A DNA stretch of 64,000 nt, from NCBI GenBank assembly GCA_031549115.1, contig JAVBQJ010000043.1:15187-79186 (forward strand), given 5' to 3'. The notes beneath the pieces were generated by a model. The model made no database searches and was not told where the DNA came from. It saw only the letters and a program-made list of their open reading frames with translations. The position numbers and the translations under genes are program-made. Origin of the DNA: JAVBQJ01 sp031549115 (GTDB lineage Bacteria; Verrucomicrobiota; Lentisphaeria; Victivallales; Victivallaceae). Below, in pieces: positions 55,308-63,890 of the stretch. Position 1 is the first letter of the stretch. Every line of letters begins with the position of its first letter.

Positions 55308-56600
55308 ATGGCTTATCGGCTTTATGGGGATGGAATTCATGATGATACGGCGGCAATTCAAGAATTGCTTGACAGCCGGAAATGCTGTATTGCTCTTCCG
55401 GCTCCGGAAAAACATTACCTTATTTCGCAAACATTGAAAATCCATTCCGATCAGGAGTTGCGCTTTGACCGCTGGACCGGGATAAAGCTGGCTCCCCAAA
55501 GCAACTGTCCGATGATTGCGAATAGTGATTGCATCAACGGCAATAAAAACATTGCCGTCAGCGGCGGCATCTGGGACGGCAACAACCAGGAACAGGCTCC
55601 CAATCCCCAGATGCTCGGGGAAGAAACGGCGAACCATGAAAACCCCGATGCCCGCAAACGAATGCGTATCCCGGATGATTACCCTGTCGATCCAGGCGAA
55701 GGCAAGGCCTTCGCCTGGAAGGGGATGCGTCCATTTCATCCGGACCGGTATCTGGGACTTATCATGCGCTTCTATCATGTGGACCGCTTTGAATTGAGCC
55801 ATATGACGTTAAAAAATCCGGTAACCTATGCGGTACTCTGCGGAAAGGTCTCCAACTTTACAATCGGCCATATTACTTTTGACTTCAATGAGGGCAACCC
55901 CTCTCCCAACAATATGGACGGCATTCATTTTGAAGGATTCAGCCGTAATGGCCGCATCACCGATTTGAAGGGGAACTGCTACGATGATCTTTTGGCGTTC
56001 AATGCCAACGATGTGACAACCATGTCACGTTATAACGGACCGATTGAAAACATTGAAGTCGATGGTATTTTCGCCGACCGGTGTCACTCGGCGGTACGCC
56101 TTCTCTCTTTCGGAGACGCGATCCGCAATATCACCATCCGGAATGTCTACGGAGCATACTACCGCTACGCCATCGGCCTGACTCATTACCTTGCCGATAT
56201 TCCCCGAAAAGGATTTTTTGATAATATCGTGTTGGAAAATCTCTATTTGAGCAAAGCTCTTCCTCTGCAGTCCGATTGGAACAGCTGTCCCGATTGGGCT
56301 CCCGTGTGGGTGGAAAATGAGAGCGTCGTCGGTTCGCTGCGTATTACCGGGCTTCACCGGACAGAAGCGCTTACCCCCACCCCGAATATCGAAATCGATC
56401 CGACGGCGAAGATTGCGCAACTGACCGTGGAAGATTGTTCCCTGACCAACCGCCACCCGTCGCCCATGACCCATTTGTGCAACAAAGGCTCCATCGGAAA
56501 ACTCTACAGCAAGGGTTTCCTGGGAATATCGGCTCCAGATGCCGGAAAGGTCACGGAGCTCGACAACGCCGGCACCATCGGAAAACTCCATATCATATAG
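55308..56600 (+). CDS. Right-handed beta-helix protein (pectate lyase/GH28-like)
   Basis: 430 residues with no signal peptide. The start resembles the pectate-lyase-superfamily entry (YRLYGDGIHDDTAAIQELLD). Repeating beta-helix turns follow (NIAVSGGIWDGN, SHMTLKNPVTYAVLCGKVSN, IRNITIRNVYGAYYR). These folds act as polysaccharide lyases, polygalacturonases or epimerases. No GH28 Asp triad is obvious to me. GGGGG lies before ATG 55308; the upstream frame to 55188 overlaps the symporter and is not preferred. It is the last gene of the AraC cluster. Confidence 0.75.
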   Translation: MAYRLYGDGIHDDTAAIQELLDSRKCCIALPAPEKHYLISQTLKIHSDQELRFDRWTGIKLAPQSNCPMIANSDCINGNKNIAVSGGIWDGNNQEQAPNPQMLGEETANHENPDARKRMRIPDDYPVDPGEGKAFAWKGMRPFHPDRYLGLIMRFYHVDRFELSHMTLKNPVTYAVLCGKVSNFTIGHITFDFNEGNPSPNNMDGIHFEGFSRNGRITDLKGNCYDDLLAFNANDVTTMSRYNGPIENIEVDGIFADRCHSAVRLLSFGDAIRNITIRNVYGAYYRYAIGLTHYLADIPRKGFFDNIVLENLYLSKALPLQSDWNSCPDWAPVWVENESVVGSLRITGLHRTEALTPTPNIEIDPTAKIAQLTVEDCSLTNRHPSPMTHLCNKGSIGKLYSKGFLGISAPDAGKVTELDNAGTIGKLHII

Positions 56601-56605
56601 GGGAA

Positions 56606-56624
56606 ATATTGGCTCGCCCAATAT
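56606..56624 (+). other. Short hairpin after the sugar cluster
   Basis: ATATTGG (56606-56612), CTCGC loop, CCAATAT (56618-56624), between convergent genes. There is no T-run, so terminator function is uncertain. Confidence 0.35.
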
Positions 56625-56684
56625 GAAAATCGGCCGGCGCCGCTCCGGCGGCGAACAAGAAACGGAATCAGGGCTACCGCGACA

Positions 56685-57815
56685 CTAGCGACGCGTCAAC
56701 GTGAGCAACGTGATTTCCGAGGGGCGGCCGAGCCGCACCGGGAAGCCGTTCCAGATTCCCGAACCGTTGGAAACATAGAGCTTCATGTCCCCGACGTCGT
56801 ACCACCCCGAGACATAGCCGCCGTTGAAGCGCGCAACGGCGTAGTCGAGCCCGCGAACCATGCCGCCGTGCGTGTGCCCGGATATCTGCAAATCGACCCC
56901 GGCGGCGGCGGCTTCGGGCGCGAGCTTCGGCTGATGGGAAAGCAGGACGGTCACGGCGCCGGCACCGGTGTTCGCCAACGCTTTTTTCACATCGGGCGCC
57001 TCTTCTCCCTCCCGCGCCGCAACCGGATCGGCGACTCCGGCCAGTACCAGTCCGCACGGCAATTGTACGGATTCATTGACCAGCATCCGGATGTCGAGCG
57101 ACGGCAGGAAACGCATCCACTCCCCGTAGCCGGAAAAGTATTCGTGGTTTCCCGGAATGCCGAAAACACCGTAACGCGCCTTCAATCCTTTGAGCGCTTG
57201 AAGCTCCGGACCGCACGCTTCCACGGTGCCGTCGACGAAATCTCCGGCGATGACAATGAGGTCGGGCCGCAAGCCGTCGACCGTTTCCACCATCGCCCGG
57301 ACGTGCTCGGCACGGGTCAACTTATCCACGTGAATATCGGCCAGTACGGCAATGCGCAACCCCTCCGCCCCGGCGGGCAGCTGCGCCAACGCGACCGTTT
57401 CCTCCCTGACTTCCGGGTCCGCCATGCCGAACCACACACCCGCCGTGGCCAGAAAGGCGGCGAAAAACAGCAGCCAAAGATTGATCAGATTGTCGATCCG
57501 GCCGAAATACGCCGGGATTTTCCGGTTCCGGCACAGACGATACAGCCAGACTATTCCAGCTGAAACCGTCTTGGCCAACAGCAAAAAAAAGTAGAAAAAG
57601 AGGATCGCATAAAGCCAGCCGGCCACCAACAGCACGTCTCCCGGCAGATCCGGCGCGAAAAACATCGGTCCGCCCAAAAGGTGCAGAATCTGGAATTTCA
57701 AGGCCGTCGCCAGCACCAACACGCCAAGGACAACCTTCCACCTCCAATGAATCCGCAACGGCAACACGGTCCAGCCGATCACCAATCCCGCCAACAACAA
57801 CGCAAAAAACAACAT
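56685..57815 (-). CDS. Membrane-anchored metallophosphoesterase (YkuE-like)
   Basis: 376 residues. Residues ~1-130 hold four hydrophobic segments. The calcineurin-like domain then shows every metal motif: DIHVDK (D-x-H), GDFVDG (G-D-x-x-D), GNHEYF (GNHE), LSHQPK and SGHTHGG (GHTH). Family members hydrolyse phosphodiesters or UDP-diacylglucosamine-like lipids at the membrane; the exact substrate is open. It ends opposite the beta-helix gene and starts 30 bases from the ogt stop, in the same direction, so the two may share a transcript. Confidence 0.9.
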   Translation of the reverse strand: MLFFALLLAGLVIGWTVLPLRIHWRWKVVLGVLVLATALKFQILHLLGGPMFFAPDLPGDVLLVAGWLYAILFFYFFLLLAKTVSAGIVWLYRLCRNRKIPAYFGRIDNLINLWLLFFAAFLATAGVWFGMADPEVREETVALAQLPAGAEGLRIAVLADIHVDKLTRAEHVRAMVETVDGLRPDLIVIAGDFVDGTVEACGPELQALKGLKARYGVFGIPGNHEYFSGYGEWMRFLPSLDIRMLVNESVQLPCGLVLAGVADPVAAREGEEAPDVKKALANTGAGAVTVLLSHQPKLAPEAAAAGVDLQISGHTHGGMVRGLDYAVARFNGGYVSGWYDVGDMKLYVSNGSGIWNGFPVRLGRPSEITLLTLTRR

Positions 57816-57845
57816 TTCGAATTTCCTTTCCGTTGTCCGGTATTG

Positions 57846-58391
57846 CTACGGGGCCGTGGAAGCCGCGGGGACAAACAACCCGGTCATATCCGCCCCTTCC
57901 AACGTGAGCAATTGTATTTTTCTGTGAATCCCCCCGGCATATCCGGTCAGACTGCCGCCGCTGCCGACAACCCGGTGGCAGGGGATGATGATGCTGACCG
58001 GATTGTGCCCCACCGCGCCGCCGACCGCCTGTGTCGACATGGAGGCGCTGCCGCGCTGCCGGGCGATTTCCAGCGCGATGTCTTTATAGGTGATCACTTT
58101 CCCGAACGGAATCCGCTTCAATATCTCCCAGACGGCGACCCGGAACGGGCTGCCGGTCACATGCATGGGAGGGGTAAAGCCGGGATTTTCGCCGCGGAAA
58201 TAACAGTCCAGCCACGCCATCGTCCGCTCCAATACCGGCAGCCGTTTTTCTTCGTGCTCCGTCCCCAAAGATGCGGCGAAATACTTTTGCCCTTCGAACC
58301 ACAGCCCGGTCAGGCCTTCGGCGTCGGCAGCGAGCATGATTTTCCCGAGCGGGGATTGATACTGGCAGGTGTACTGTATTATGTCGGCCAT
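57846..58391 (-). CDS. ogt: Methylated-DNA--protein-cysteine S-methyltransferase
   Basis: 181 residues. The C-terminal DNA-binding domain holds the suicide cysteine in IIPCHRVV (Cys138), the winged-helix segment FRVAVWEILKRIPFGKVITY (in part) and GYAGGIHRK. The protein removes O6-methyl groups from guanine in DNA and is inactivated in the process. The N-terminal domain is short, as in Ogt rather than Ada, and there is no AraC-type domain. It is divergent from the 58.5-kb unknown gene across a 160-base promoter gap. Confidence 0.93.
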   Translation of the reverse strand: MADIIQYTCQYQSPLGKIMLAADAEGLTGLWFEGQKYFAASLGTEHEEKRLPVLERTMAWLDCYFRGENPGFTPPMHVTGSPFRVAVWEILKRIPFGKVITYKDIALEIARQRGSASMSTQAVGGAVGHNPVSIIIPCHRVVGSGGSLTGYAGGIHRKIQLLTLEGADMTGLFVPAASTAP

Positions 58392-58424
58392 TTTTTACCT
58401 CATTTATGTTTATGGGATCAATAT

Positions 58425-58494
58425 ACACCTCCACAATAAAAATGCACGTTTTCCCAAACGAACAATTGAAAAAATTCAAATAATAGGGTATATT
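58425..58494 (+). promoter_or_regulatory. Promoter module A (duplicated), upstream of the 203-residue unknown
   Basis: ACACCT (58425), AAATGCACGTTT (58440-58451), TTGAAA (58466-58471), 17 bases, TATATT (58489-58494). The same four elements with identical spacing occur at 59176-59245. Confidence 0.65.
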
Positions 58495-58551
58495 ACCGGC
58501 GGCGGCCGGGACCATTCCCTACTCCGCTTCGGAACAACGGGAGGGCAGATC

Positions 58552-59163
58552 ATGATTGCAGAACCGAATGCTTATGCTTCCGATCCGCATCGCATGGAAC
58601 ACCTTGTGCCTTGCGAAGACGCCTTTTCACTGCAGGCGCTGTCCGAAGAAATCGAAAGCTCGTCGAATTTTCGATTCGCCTGGCAGTTCTGCCGTTTTCA
58701 GGGCAAAGAGCCGGTTTCGATTCAGGATATCCGCACCGCGTTTGCGACGATTACCACCCAACCCGACTGCCACCGTTTTCTGAAGCATTCGCTGCCCTTG
58801 GAATTGGACGGCGGATTCGCGATCGAGCCAATGCACGAACATTGCGGCATCGCGGAAGCTTCGGGCGAATTTGAAAATATTCTGGCCGGAGCGGCAGGCG
58901 ATCGCCTTGGAGCCTACTCCCCCAATCGGGGTGACGCAACCGCGCAGGAAAAAGAACGGATCGTACGATTGTTCCGTCAACCCGGTTCCTATGTTTCTTT
59001 CATTTTATCCCCCGGCAATGTCCCGGGATGTAAAGTGTGCGGAGACTATCGCGGCCACCTGTTCTCAAACTGGTTTTACGGGGTTGCCTGGGATTGGATC
59101 TTACTTGCGGCATGGCCGGAGGCGCAGTTATTGTGGATCGGCTGTCTGACCGACACCGATTGA
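58552..59163 (+). CDS. Unknown cytoplasmic protein, 203 residues
   Basis: I do not recognise a family. The protein starts MIAEPNAYASDPHRMEHLVP, is mixed alpha/beta, and is relatively rich in Cys and His (CEDAFS, MHEHCGIAEA, GCKVCGDYRG). It ends with a hydrophobic, Trp-rich stretch (WFYGVAWDWILLAAWPEAQL) ahead of LWIGCLTDTD. GGGAGG lies 6-11 bases before ATG 58552. Its promoter is a near-copy of the one driving the RND efflux operon that follows, so it may be controlled by the same signal. No signal peptide or clear membrane helix. Confidence 0.75.
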   Translation: MIAEPNAYASDPHRMEHLVPCEDAFSLQALSEEIESSSNFRFAWQFCRFQGKEPVSIQDIRTAFATITTQPDCHRFLKHSLPLELDGGFAIEPMHEHCGIAEASGEFENILAGAAGDRLGAYSPNRGDATAQEKERIVRLFRQPGSYVSFILSPGNVPGCKVCGDYRGHLFSNWFYGVAWDWILLAAWPEAQLLWIGCLTDTD

Positions 59164-59175
59164 CTTTCCCCATGA

Positions 59176-59245
59176 ACACCTTCGCAATTTAAATGCACGT
59201 TTCCCGAAACCGGGAATTGAAAATTTTCCGGCCGCATAGTATAGT
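59176..59245 (+). promoter_or_regulatory. Promoter module B (duplicated), upstream of the RND efflux operon
   Basis: ACACCT (59176), AAATGCACGTTT (59191-59202), TTGAAA (59217-59222), 17 bases, TATAGT (59240-59245). In the first 53 positions, 41 match module A with no gaps. Confidence 0.65.
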
Positions 59246-59280
59246 ATTTATTATGAGGGAGAAAATCGGGGAGTAGTACG

Positions 59281-60627
59281 ATGAAAAAGTTTCCGGCGGA
59301 TATTCTCACAATAGCGGGTATGGCAATTTTTCTGGCGGCGGGCTGCAACGACAAACCGCCGCCGCCGGCACCGAAACCGACCGCGGTCACCGTCAGTCCG
59401 GCCGTCGACGGCAAAGTGCCGCGCCAGCTGACGGCAATCGGCTCGATCAAAGCTTTCGTCTCGGTCGATCTGACGGCGCGGGTATCCGGCTATCTGATCG
59501 AACGCAACTTCCGGGACGGGCAATTCGTCAAAAAGGGCGACACCCTGTACCGCATCGAACCCTACCAGTATGAAGCGGCGGTCAAAGTGGCGCAGGGCAA
59601 TCTGGGCGTCGCCGTTTCCAGCCGCAAAAACGCCGAAATAACCCTCCAGCGCCAGAAAGACCTGGTCGGGCACGGCGCCACTTCGATCCAGGATTACGAC
59701 AATGCCCTCGCCGCCAAAATCGAAGCCGATTCCAACGTCATGGTGATGGAGGGCCAACTGGAGCAGGCGCAACTCAATTTGCTCTATACCAATATAGCGG
59801 CTCCTTTCGACGGCTATGTAGGGTTGAACAAGTACGATGTCGGCAATCTGGTCAGCCCGGACAGCGGCACTTTGACCTCCATCGCCGACAGCTCGAAGGT
59901 CCTGGTGCAGTTCGTCCTCGCCGACAGCGACCTGCGCGCGCTCGGCGAATACCTCGGCTCCCCGGCTCTGTTCAATTCGATGTATCTCGTGCTTTCCATG
60001 GAGGACGGGGGAAAATATGCCCATCCGGGCGTGATCGTGCGCAGCGACAACCGGATCGACACTTCGACCGGAACCGCCGCCTTGCAGGCGCTGTTTCCCA
60101 ATCCGGACGGGAAATTGACGCCGGGGCAATTCGTCATGCTGCATATCCTCACTCACGAAAAGGACGATTTGCTGCTGGTGCCCCGCATCGCGGTACTGTA
60201 CGACCAGCGCGGCGGTTACGTCTGGGTTGCCGACGCCGACGGCAAGGCCCGGCGGCACGATCTGACGATCACCCACGAATTCGACCGCTTCGTCGCGGTT
60301 TCGCAGGGGATCAAGAAAGACGAAGCGGTCATCATCGACAACTTGATGGCGATGCGCGAGAACAGCGCGGTTTCCGTCGGCGCGACTACCGGTTTTTCCA
60401 ATGAACTGGCGGAACTTGCCGGGACCGAAGCTGCCGCAATACCGGTTTACTCCGCCAAAGACGCCTATCTGGGCCAGAGCGACATGTACGGCAAGGACAT
60501 CAGCGCCATGGTCAAAGCGGACACCCGGAGCGCCGTCGACAGCCTGGAAAGCGAATTCCTCACGCCGCCGCAGGCCAAACCGCCGCAGGAACAGAAAACG
60601 GACGGGGCCGCAACGGAAGCCAAATAA
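59281..60627 (+). CDS. RND efflux periplasmic adaptor lipoprotein (AcrA/MexA type)
   Basis: 448 residues. A lipoprotein signal ends in LAAGC (Cys22), so the protein is anchored to the inner membrane and faces the periplasm. Visible parts are the lipoyl halves (VDLTARVSGYLIERNFRDGQ and TNIAAPFDGYVGLNKYDVGN), a helical hairpin between them (~95-165), and the beta-barrel and membrane-proximal domains. The C-terminal ~70 residues are a long hydrophilic, Pro/Gln-rich tail, longer than usual. It links the inner-membrane pump to an outer-membrane TolC channel, which is not in the window. The permease starts two bases after the stop. Confidence 0.92.
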   Translation: MKKFPADILTIAGMAIFLAAGCNDKPPPPAPKPTAVTVSPAVDGKVPRQLTAIGSIKAFVSVDLTARVSGYLIERNFRDGQFVKKGDTLYRIEPYQYEAAVKVAQGNLGVAVSSRKNAEITLQRQKDLVGHGATSIQDYDNALAAKIEADSNVMVMEGQLEQAQLNLLYTNIAAPFDGYVGLNKYDVGNLVSPDSGTLTSIADSSKVLVQFVLADSDLRALGEYLGSPALFNSMYLVLSMEDGGKYAHPGVIVRSDNRIDTSTGTAALQALFPNPDGKLTPGQFVMLHILTHEKDDLLLVPRIAVLYDQRGGYVWVADADGKARRHDLTITHEFDRFVAVSQGIKKDEAVIIDNLMAMRENSAVSVGATTGFSNELAELAGTEAAAIPVYSAKDAYLGQSDMYGKDISAMVKADTRSAVDSLESEFLTPPQAKPPQEQKTDGAATEAK

Positions 60628-60629
60628 TC

Positions 60630-63600
60630 ATGCTGAGCAAATTTTTTATCGACCATCCGGTTTTTGCCTTTGTGATTGCGATCCTGATGTCGCTTATCGG
60701 CGTATTGTCGCTCCTTTCGCTTCCCATATCCGAATACCCCGATATCGTGCCGCCGCAGGTGCAAATATCGGCGACCTACCCCGGCGCCGACGCGCTGACG
60801 CTGCAGAATACCGTGGTGCTCCCGGTGGAATACCAGGTCAACGGCGTCCGCGACGGTCTTTACATCTCCAGCATCAGCACCGACACCGGAGAAGCCTCCA
60901 CCACCGTTACCTTTGCCCCCGGCACCAGCGGCAATCTGAACACGCTCAATACCCAGATCCGGGAACTGTGGGCGAACGCACAGCTGCCGACGCAAGTTCA
61001 ACAGCAGGGGTTGATCGTCAAGGAGAAATCCCCCAGCATCCTGATGACGATCATGTTCCATTCTCCGAAGGGAACCTACGATTCGCTGTTTCTCAACAAC
61101 TTCGTCCTGATCAACGTCCTCAATGAAATCGCCCGTATTCCCGGCGTCAGCGACACCAAAATGCTCGGCGAGCTGCTTTACTCCATGCGTATATGGCTCA
61201 AACCCGATAAGATGGCGTCGCTGGGAATCACGGTCGAAGACGTCATCGCGGCCCTCGAAAGCCAGAATATTCAGGTTTCCGCCGGCAGTCTGGGCAACGC
61301 TCCGGCGCCCTCCAGCCAGCAGTTCCGCTATGCATTGGTCACCCAGGGACGGCTGATCACCGAAAGCGAATTCCGCAACATCATCATACGTTCACAGAGC
61401 GACACCGCGCAAGTCTATCTGAAGGATATCAGCCGCGTCGAAATGGGGGCGCAGGATTACAGCAGTTTCGTCACGCTGAACGGCAAGCCGTCCGCGTTAT
61501 TGGCGGTCTTTCAATACAACGATGCCAATGCGCTTGCGATCGCCGAGCAATGCCGCGAGACCATGAAACGGCTGTCGGAAAACTTCCCGGACGACCTGCA
61601 GTACGATTTCACCTACGATACCACGCTCAGCGTCAAAGAGTCGCTGCGGGAGATGGTCATCACGCTGTGCGAGGCGGTTGTCCTGGTCATTCTGGTCACA
61701 TTGCTCTTTCTGCGCGACCTCCGGGCCACGCTGGTTCCGGCCATCGCCATACCGGTGTCGCTTTTGACCACCTTCACCGTGCTGCAGCTGGCGGGTTTTT
61801 CGATCAACCTGATCTCGCTGTTCGGCGTTATCCTGTCCATCGGCATCGTCGTCGACGACGCCATCCTGGTGATCGAAAATGTCAAGCGGCTGATGGAAAC
61901 GGAGGGCTTGCCGCCGCGGGAGGCCGCCATCAAGTCGATGACGCAGGTGACGTCGCCGATCATCGCCACCACCGCGGTATTGATGTCCATGTTCATTCCG
62001 ATCTGCTTCATATCGGGAATCACCGGCGCCATCTACCGCCAGTTCGGCATCACCATTTCGCTGGCGGTGGGATTTTCCGCCATCAACGCCTTGACCTTGA
62101 GCCCGGTGCTGGCGGCGATCCTGCTCAAACCTCCCAAACCGGATAAAAAACCGAACCGCTTTGCCGCGGCGTTCAACCGCAGATTTCAGGCATTCAATAC
62201 CGGATACGGCAATACGGTGAAACGTCTCCTGCGGATCGCGGTCCTGACGACGGTGGCCTATCTGGGGTCGCTGTTTTTTGTTTTCCGCCTGCTGGAAACC
62301 ACACCGACCGGTTTTATCCCCGACGAAGACCGCGGCGCCTTTTACGTGAATATCCAGCTTCCGCCCAACGCCTCGCTGGATCGGACCGCCGAGGTATCCG
62401 CCCAAATCCTCGCCCTGCTTGAAAAAGAGGAAAGCGTACAGGATATCATCCTCACCAACGGATTCTCTATTTTTACCAGCGCCTCCGCCTCCAACAACGC
62501 GTGGGGCATCGTGATCCTGAAGCCGTGGGACGACCGGAAAAAGGCCGCCGAAAACCAGTTCGCGGTGATGGCGCGGCTGCAAAAGCAGCTGCATCAGATC
62601 ACCGAAGCCAGGGTCATGCTGATAAACCGTGCCGCCATTCAGGGCATCGGGGCGACCGGCGGGTTCAACTTCGTGCTCATGGATACCTCCGGCACCGATC
62701 CGGCGAAAATGGGCAGCATCCTCGACCGGTTTCTCGCCGAAGCCGCCACCCGCCCGGAATTCTTCAACGTATTCACGGTATTCCAGCCCTCCACCGTGCA
62801 ATACATGGTGGAGGTGGACCGCCGCAAGGCAATGCTGTACAATGTTTCCATCGACGAAATCAATAACGCGCTCCAGAACTTCACCGGCTCGGCGATGGTG
62901 AATTTCTTCAACCGCTACGATCAGGTCTATCAGGTGATGCTGCAGTCCTCGCTCGAGTCCCGGATGAAAATCGAGGATGTGAAAAAGATCCAGGTGCGCA
63001 ACGCCGATGGCGGGATGGTACCGCTGAGCGTTCTGGTCAGCTTCAAAAAAGCGGCGATGCCGCAATTTCTGTCGCGCTTCAACACGTACGCGTCCTCGAA
63101 TATCCAGGGGCAGCAGGCCGCCGGCTACAGCTCCGGACAGGCGATGGACGCGCTGGAGGAGATCGCGCAACAAATACTTCCGCCGGAGATGCGTTACGGC
63201 TGGACGGATATGTCGTATCAGGAACAATTGTCCCGGGGGCAGGAGACGAAGGTGTTCCTGCTGGCGTTGCTTTTCATCTATCTCTTTCTGGCGGCGCTGT
63301 ACGAAAACTGGATTCTGCCGCTGCCGGTACTGCTGTCGGTCCCGGTGGCATTTTTCGGCTCGGCGCTTTTTCTCCGCCTGGGCGGAGTCAACTTGAATCT
63401 GTATACCCAGGTGGGGCTGGTCATTCTGATCGGGATGGCGGCAAAAACCGCGATCCTGATCGTGGAATTCGCCAAAAAGAGCCACGATCAGGACAACCTG
63501 TCCGTGGAAGTGGCGGCGGTCACAGCCGCCAAACTCCGCTTCCGGGCGGTGCTGATGACGGCGATCTCCTTCATACTCGGCTTGTGCCCGCTGCTGGTGG

Positions 63601-63773
63601 CGACCGGCGCCGGCGCGGTCAGCCGCCAGGCAATCGGCTACGCGGTGGTCGGCGGCATGCTCTTTTCGGTGTTGTTCGGCACATTCCTGGTTCCGGTGTT
63701 TTACGTGGCGGTCGAGCGCGCGACCGGAATCTTCCGCCGCAAAAAAGCCGCGCTTCCGGATAAAACATATTGA
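60630..63773 (+). CDS. RND efflux permease (AcrB/HAE1 type)
   Basis: 1047 residues, the normal size. It begins FFIDHPVFAFVIAILMSLIG, as AcrB relatives do. The proton-relay aspartates are present in IGIVVDDAILVIENVKR and the matching lysine in GMAAKTAILIVEFAK. Two large periplasmic loops follow helix 1 and helix 7 (LETTPTGFIPDEDRGAFYV is the second-loop entry). It exports drugs, dyes or other amphiphiles from periplasm and membrane as a trimer. It is co-transcribed with the adaptor from a promoter shared in sequence with the unknown 58.5-kb gene. A large hairpin with a T-run lies downstream. Confidence 0.95.
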   Translation: MLSKFFIDHPVFAFVIAILMSLIGVLSLLSLPISEYPDIVPPQVQISATYPGADALTLQNTVVLPVEYQVNGVRDGLYISSISTDTGEASTTVTFAPGTSGNLNTLNTQIRELWANAQLPTQVQQQGLIVKEKSPSILMTIMFHSPKGTYDSLFLNNFVLINVLNEIARIPGVSDTKMLGELLYSMRIWLKPDKMASLGITVEDVIAALESQNIQVSAGSLGNAPAPSSQQFRYALVTQGRLITESEFRNIIIRSQSDTAQVYLKDISRVEMGAQDYSSFVTLNGKPSALLAVFQYNDANALAIAEQCRETMKRLSENFPDDLQYDFTYDTTLSVKESLREMVITLCEAVVLVILVTLLFLRDLRATLVPAIAIPVSLLTTFTVLQLAGFSINLISLFGVILSIGIVVDDAILVIENVKRLMETEGLPPREAAIKSMTQVTSPIIATTAVLMSMFIPICFISGITGAIYRQFGITISLAVGFSAINALTLSPVLAAILLKPPKPDKKPNRFAAAFNRRFQAFNTGYGNTVKRLLRIAVLTTVAYLGSLFFVFRLLETTPTGFIPDEDRGAFYVNIQLPPNASLDRTAEVSAQILALLEKEESVQDIILTNGFSIFTSASASNNAWGIVILKPWDDRKKAAENQFAVMARLQKQLHQITEARVMLINRAAIQGIGATGGFNFVLMDTSGTDPAKMGSILDRFLAEAATRPEFFNVFTVFQPSTVQYMVEVDRRKAMLYNVSIDEINNALQNFTGSAMVNFFNRYDQVYQVMLQSSLESRMKIEDVKKIQVRNADGGMVPLSVLVSFKKAAMPQFLSRFNTYASSNIQGQQAAGYSSGQAMDALEEIAQQILPPEMRYGWTDMSYQEQLSRGQETKVFLLALLFIYLFLAALYENWILPLPVLLSVPVAFFGSALFLRLGGVNLNLYTQVGLVILIGMAAKTAILIVEFAKKSHDQDNLSVEVAAVTAAKLRFRAVLMTAISFILGLCPLLVATGAGAVSRQAIGYAVVGGMLFSVLFGTFLVPVFYVAVERATGIFRRKKAALPDKTY

Positions 63774-63819
63774 TGCGGCGACTAATTGGGCTTGCCATGA
63801 TCGCGTCTCCGCAAAGAAT

Positions 63820-63890
63820 CCGGAGCGGTTTTCCGGTCGAGGGGGCTACTGACGTAGCTACCTCGGCCGGAGGGCCGCTCCGGGGCTTTT
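63820..63890 (+). terminator. Large hairpin with T-run after the RND operon
   Basis: Arms CCGGAGCGG (63820-63828) and CCGCTCCGG (63875-63883) enclose CGAGG/CCTCG and GCTAC/GTAGC stems, then GGGCTTTT. This fits a terminator. The region 63774-64000 shows no gene; a partial CACCGGCGGC near the window end recalls the terminal motif of the intergenic repeats. Confidence 0.5.

Noticed and set aside
61497..63485. 662-residue minus-strand open frame
   Set aside because: Shadow of the RND permease, whose sense frame carries all family motifs.
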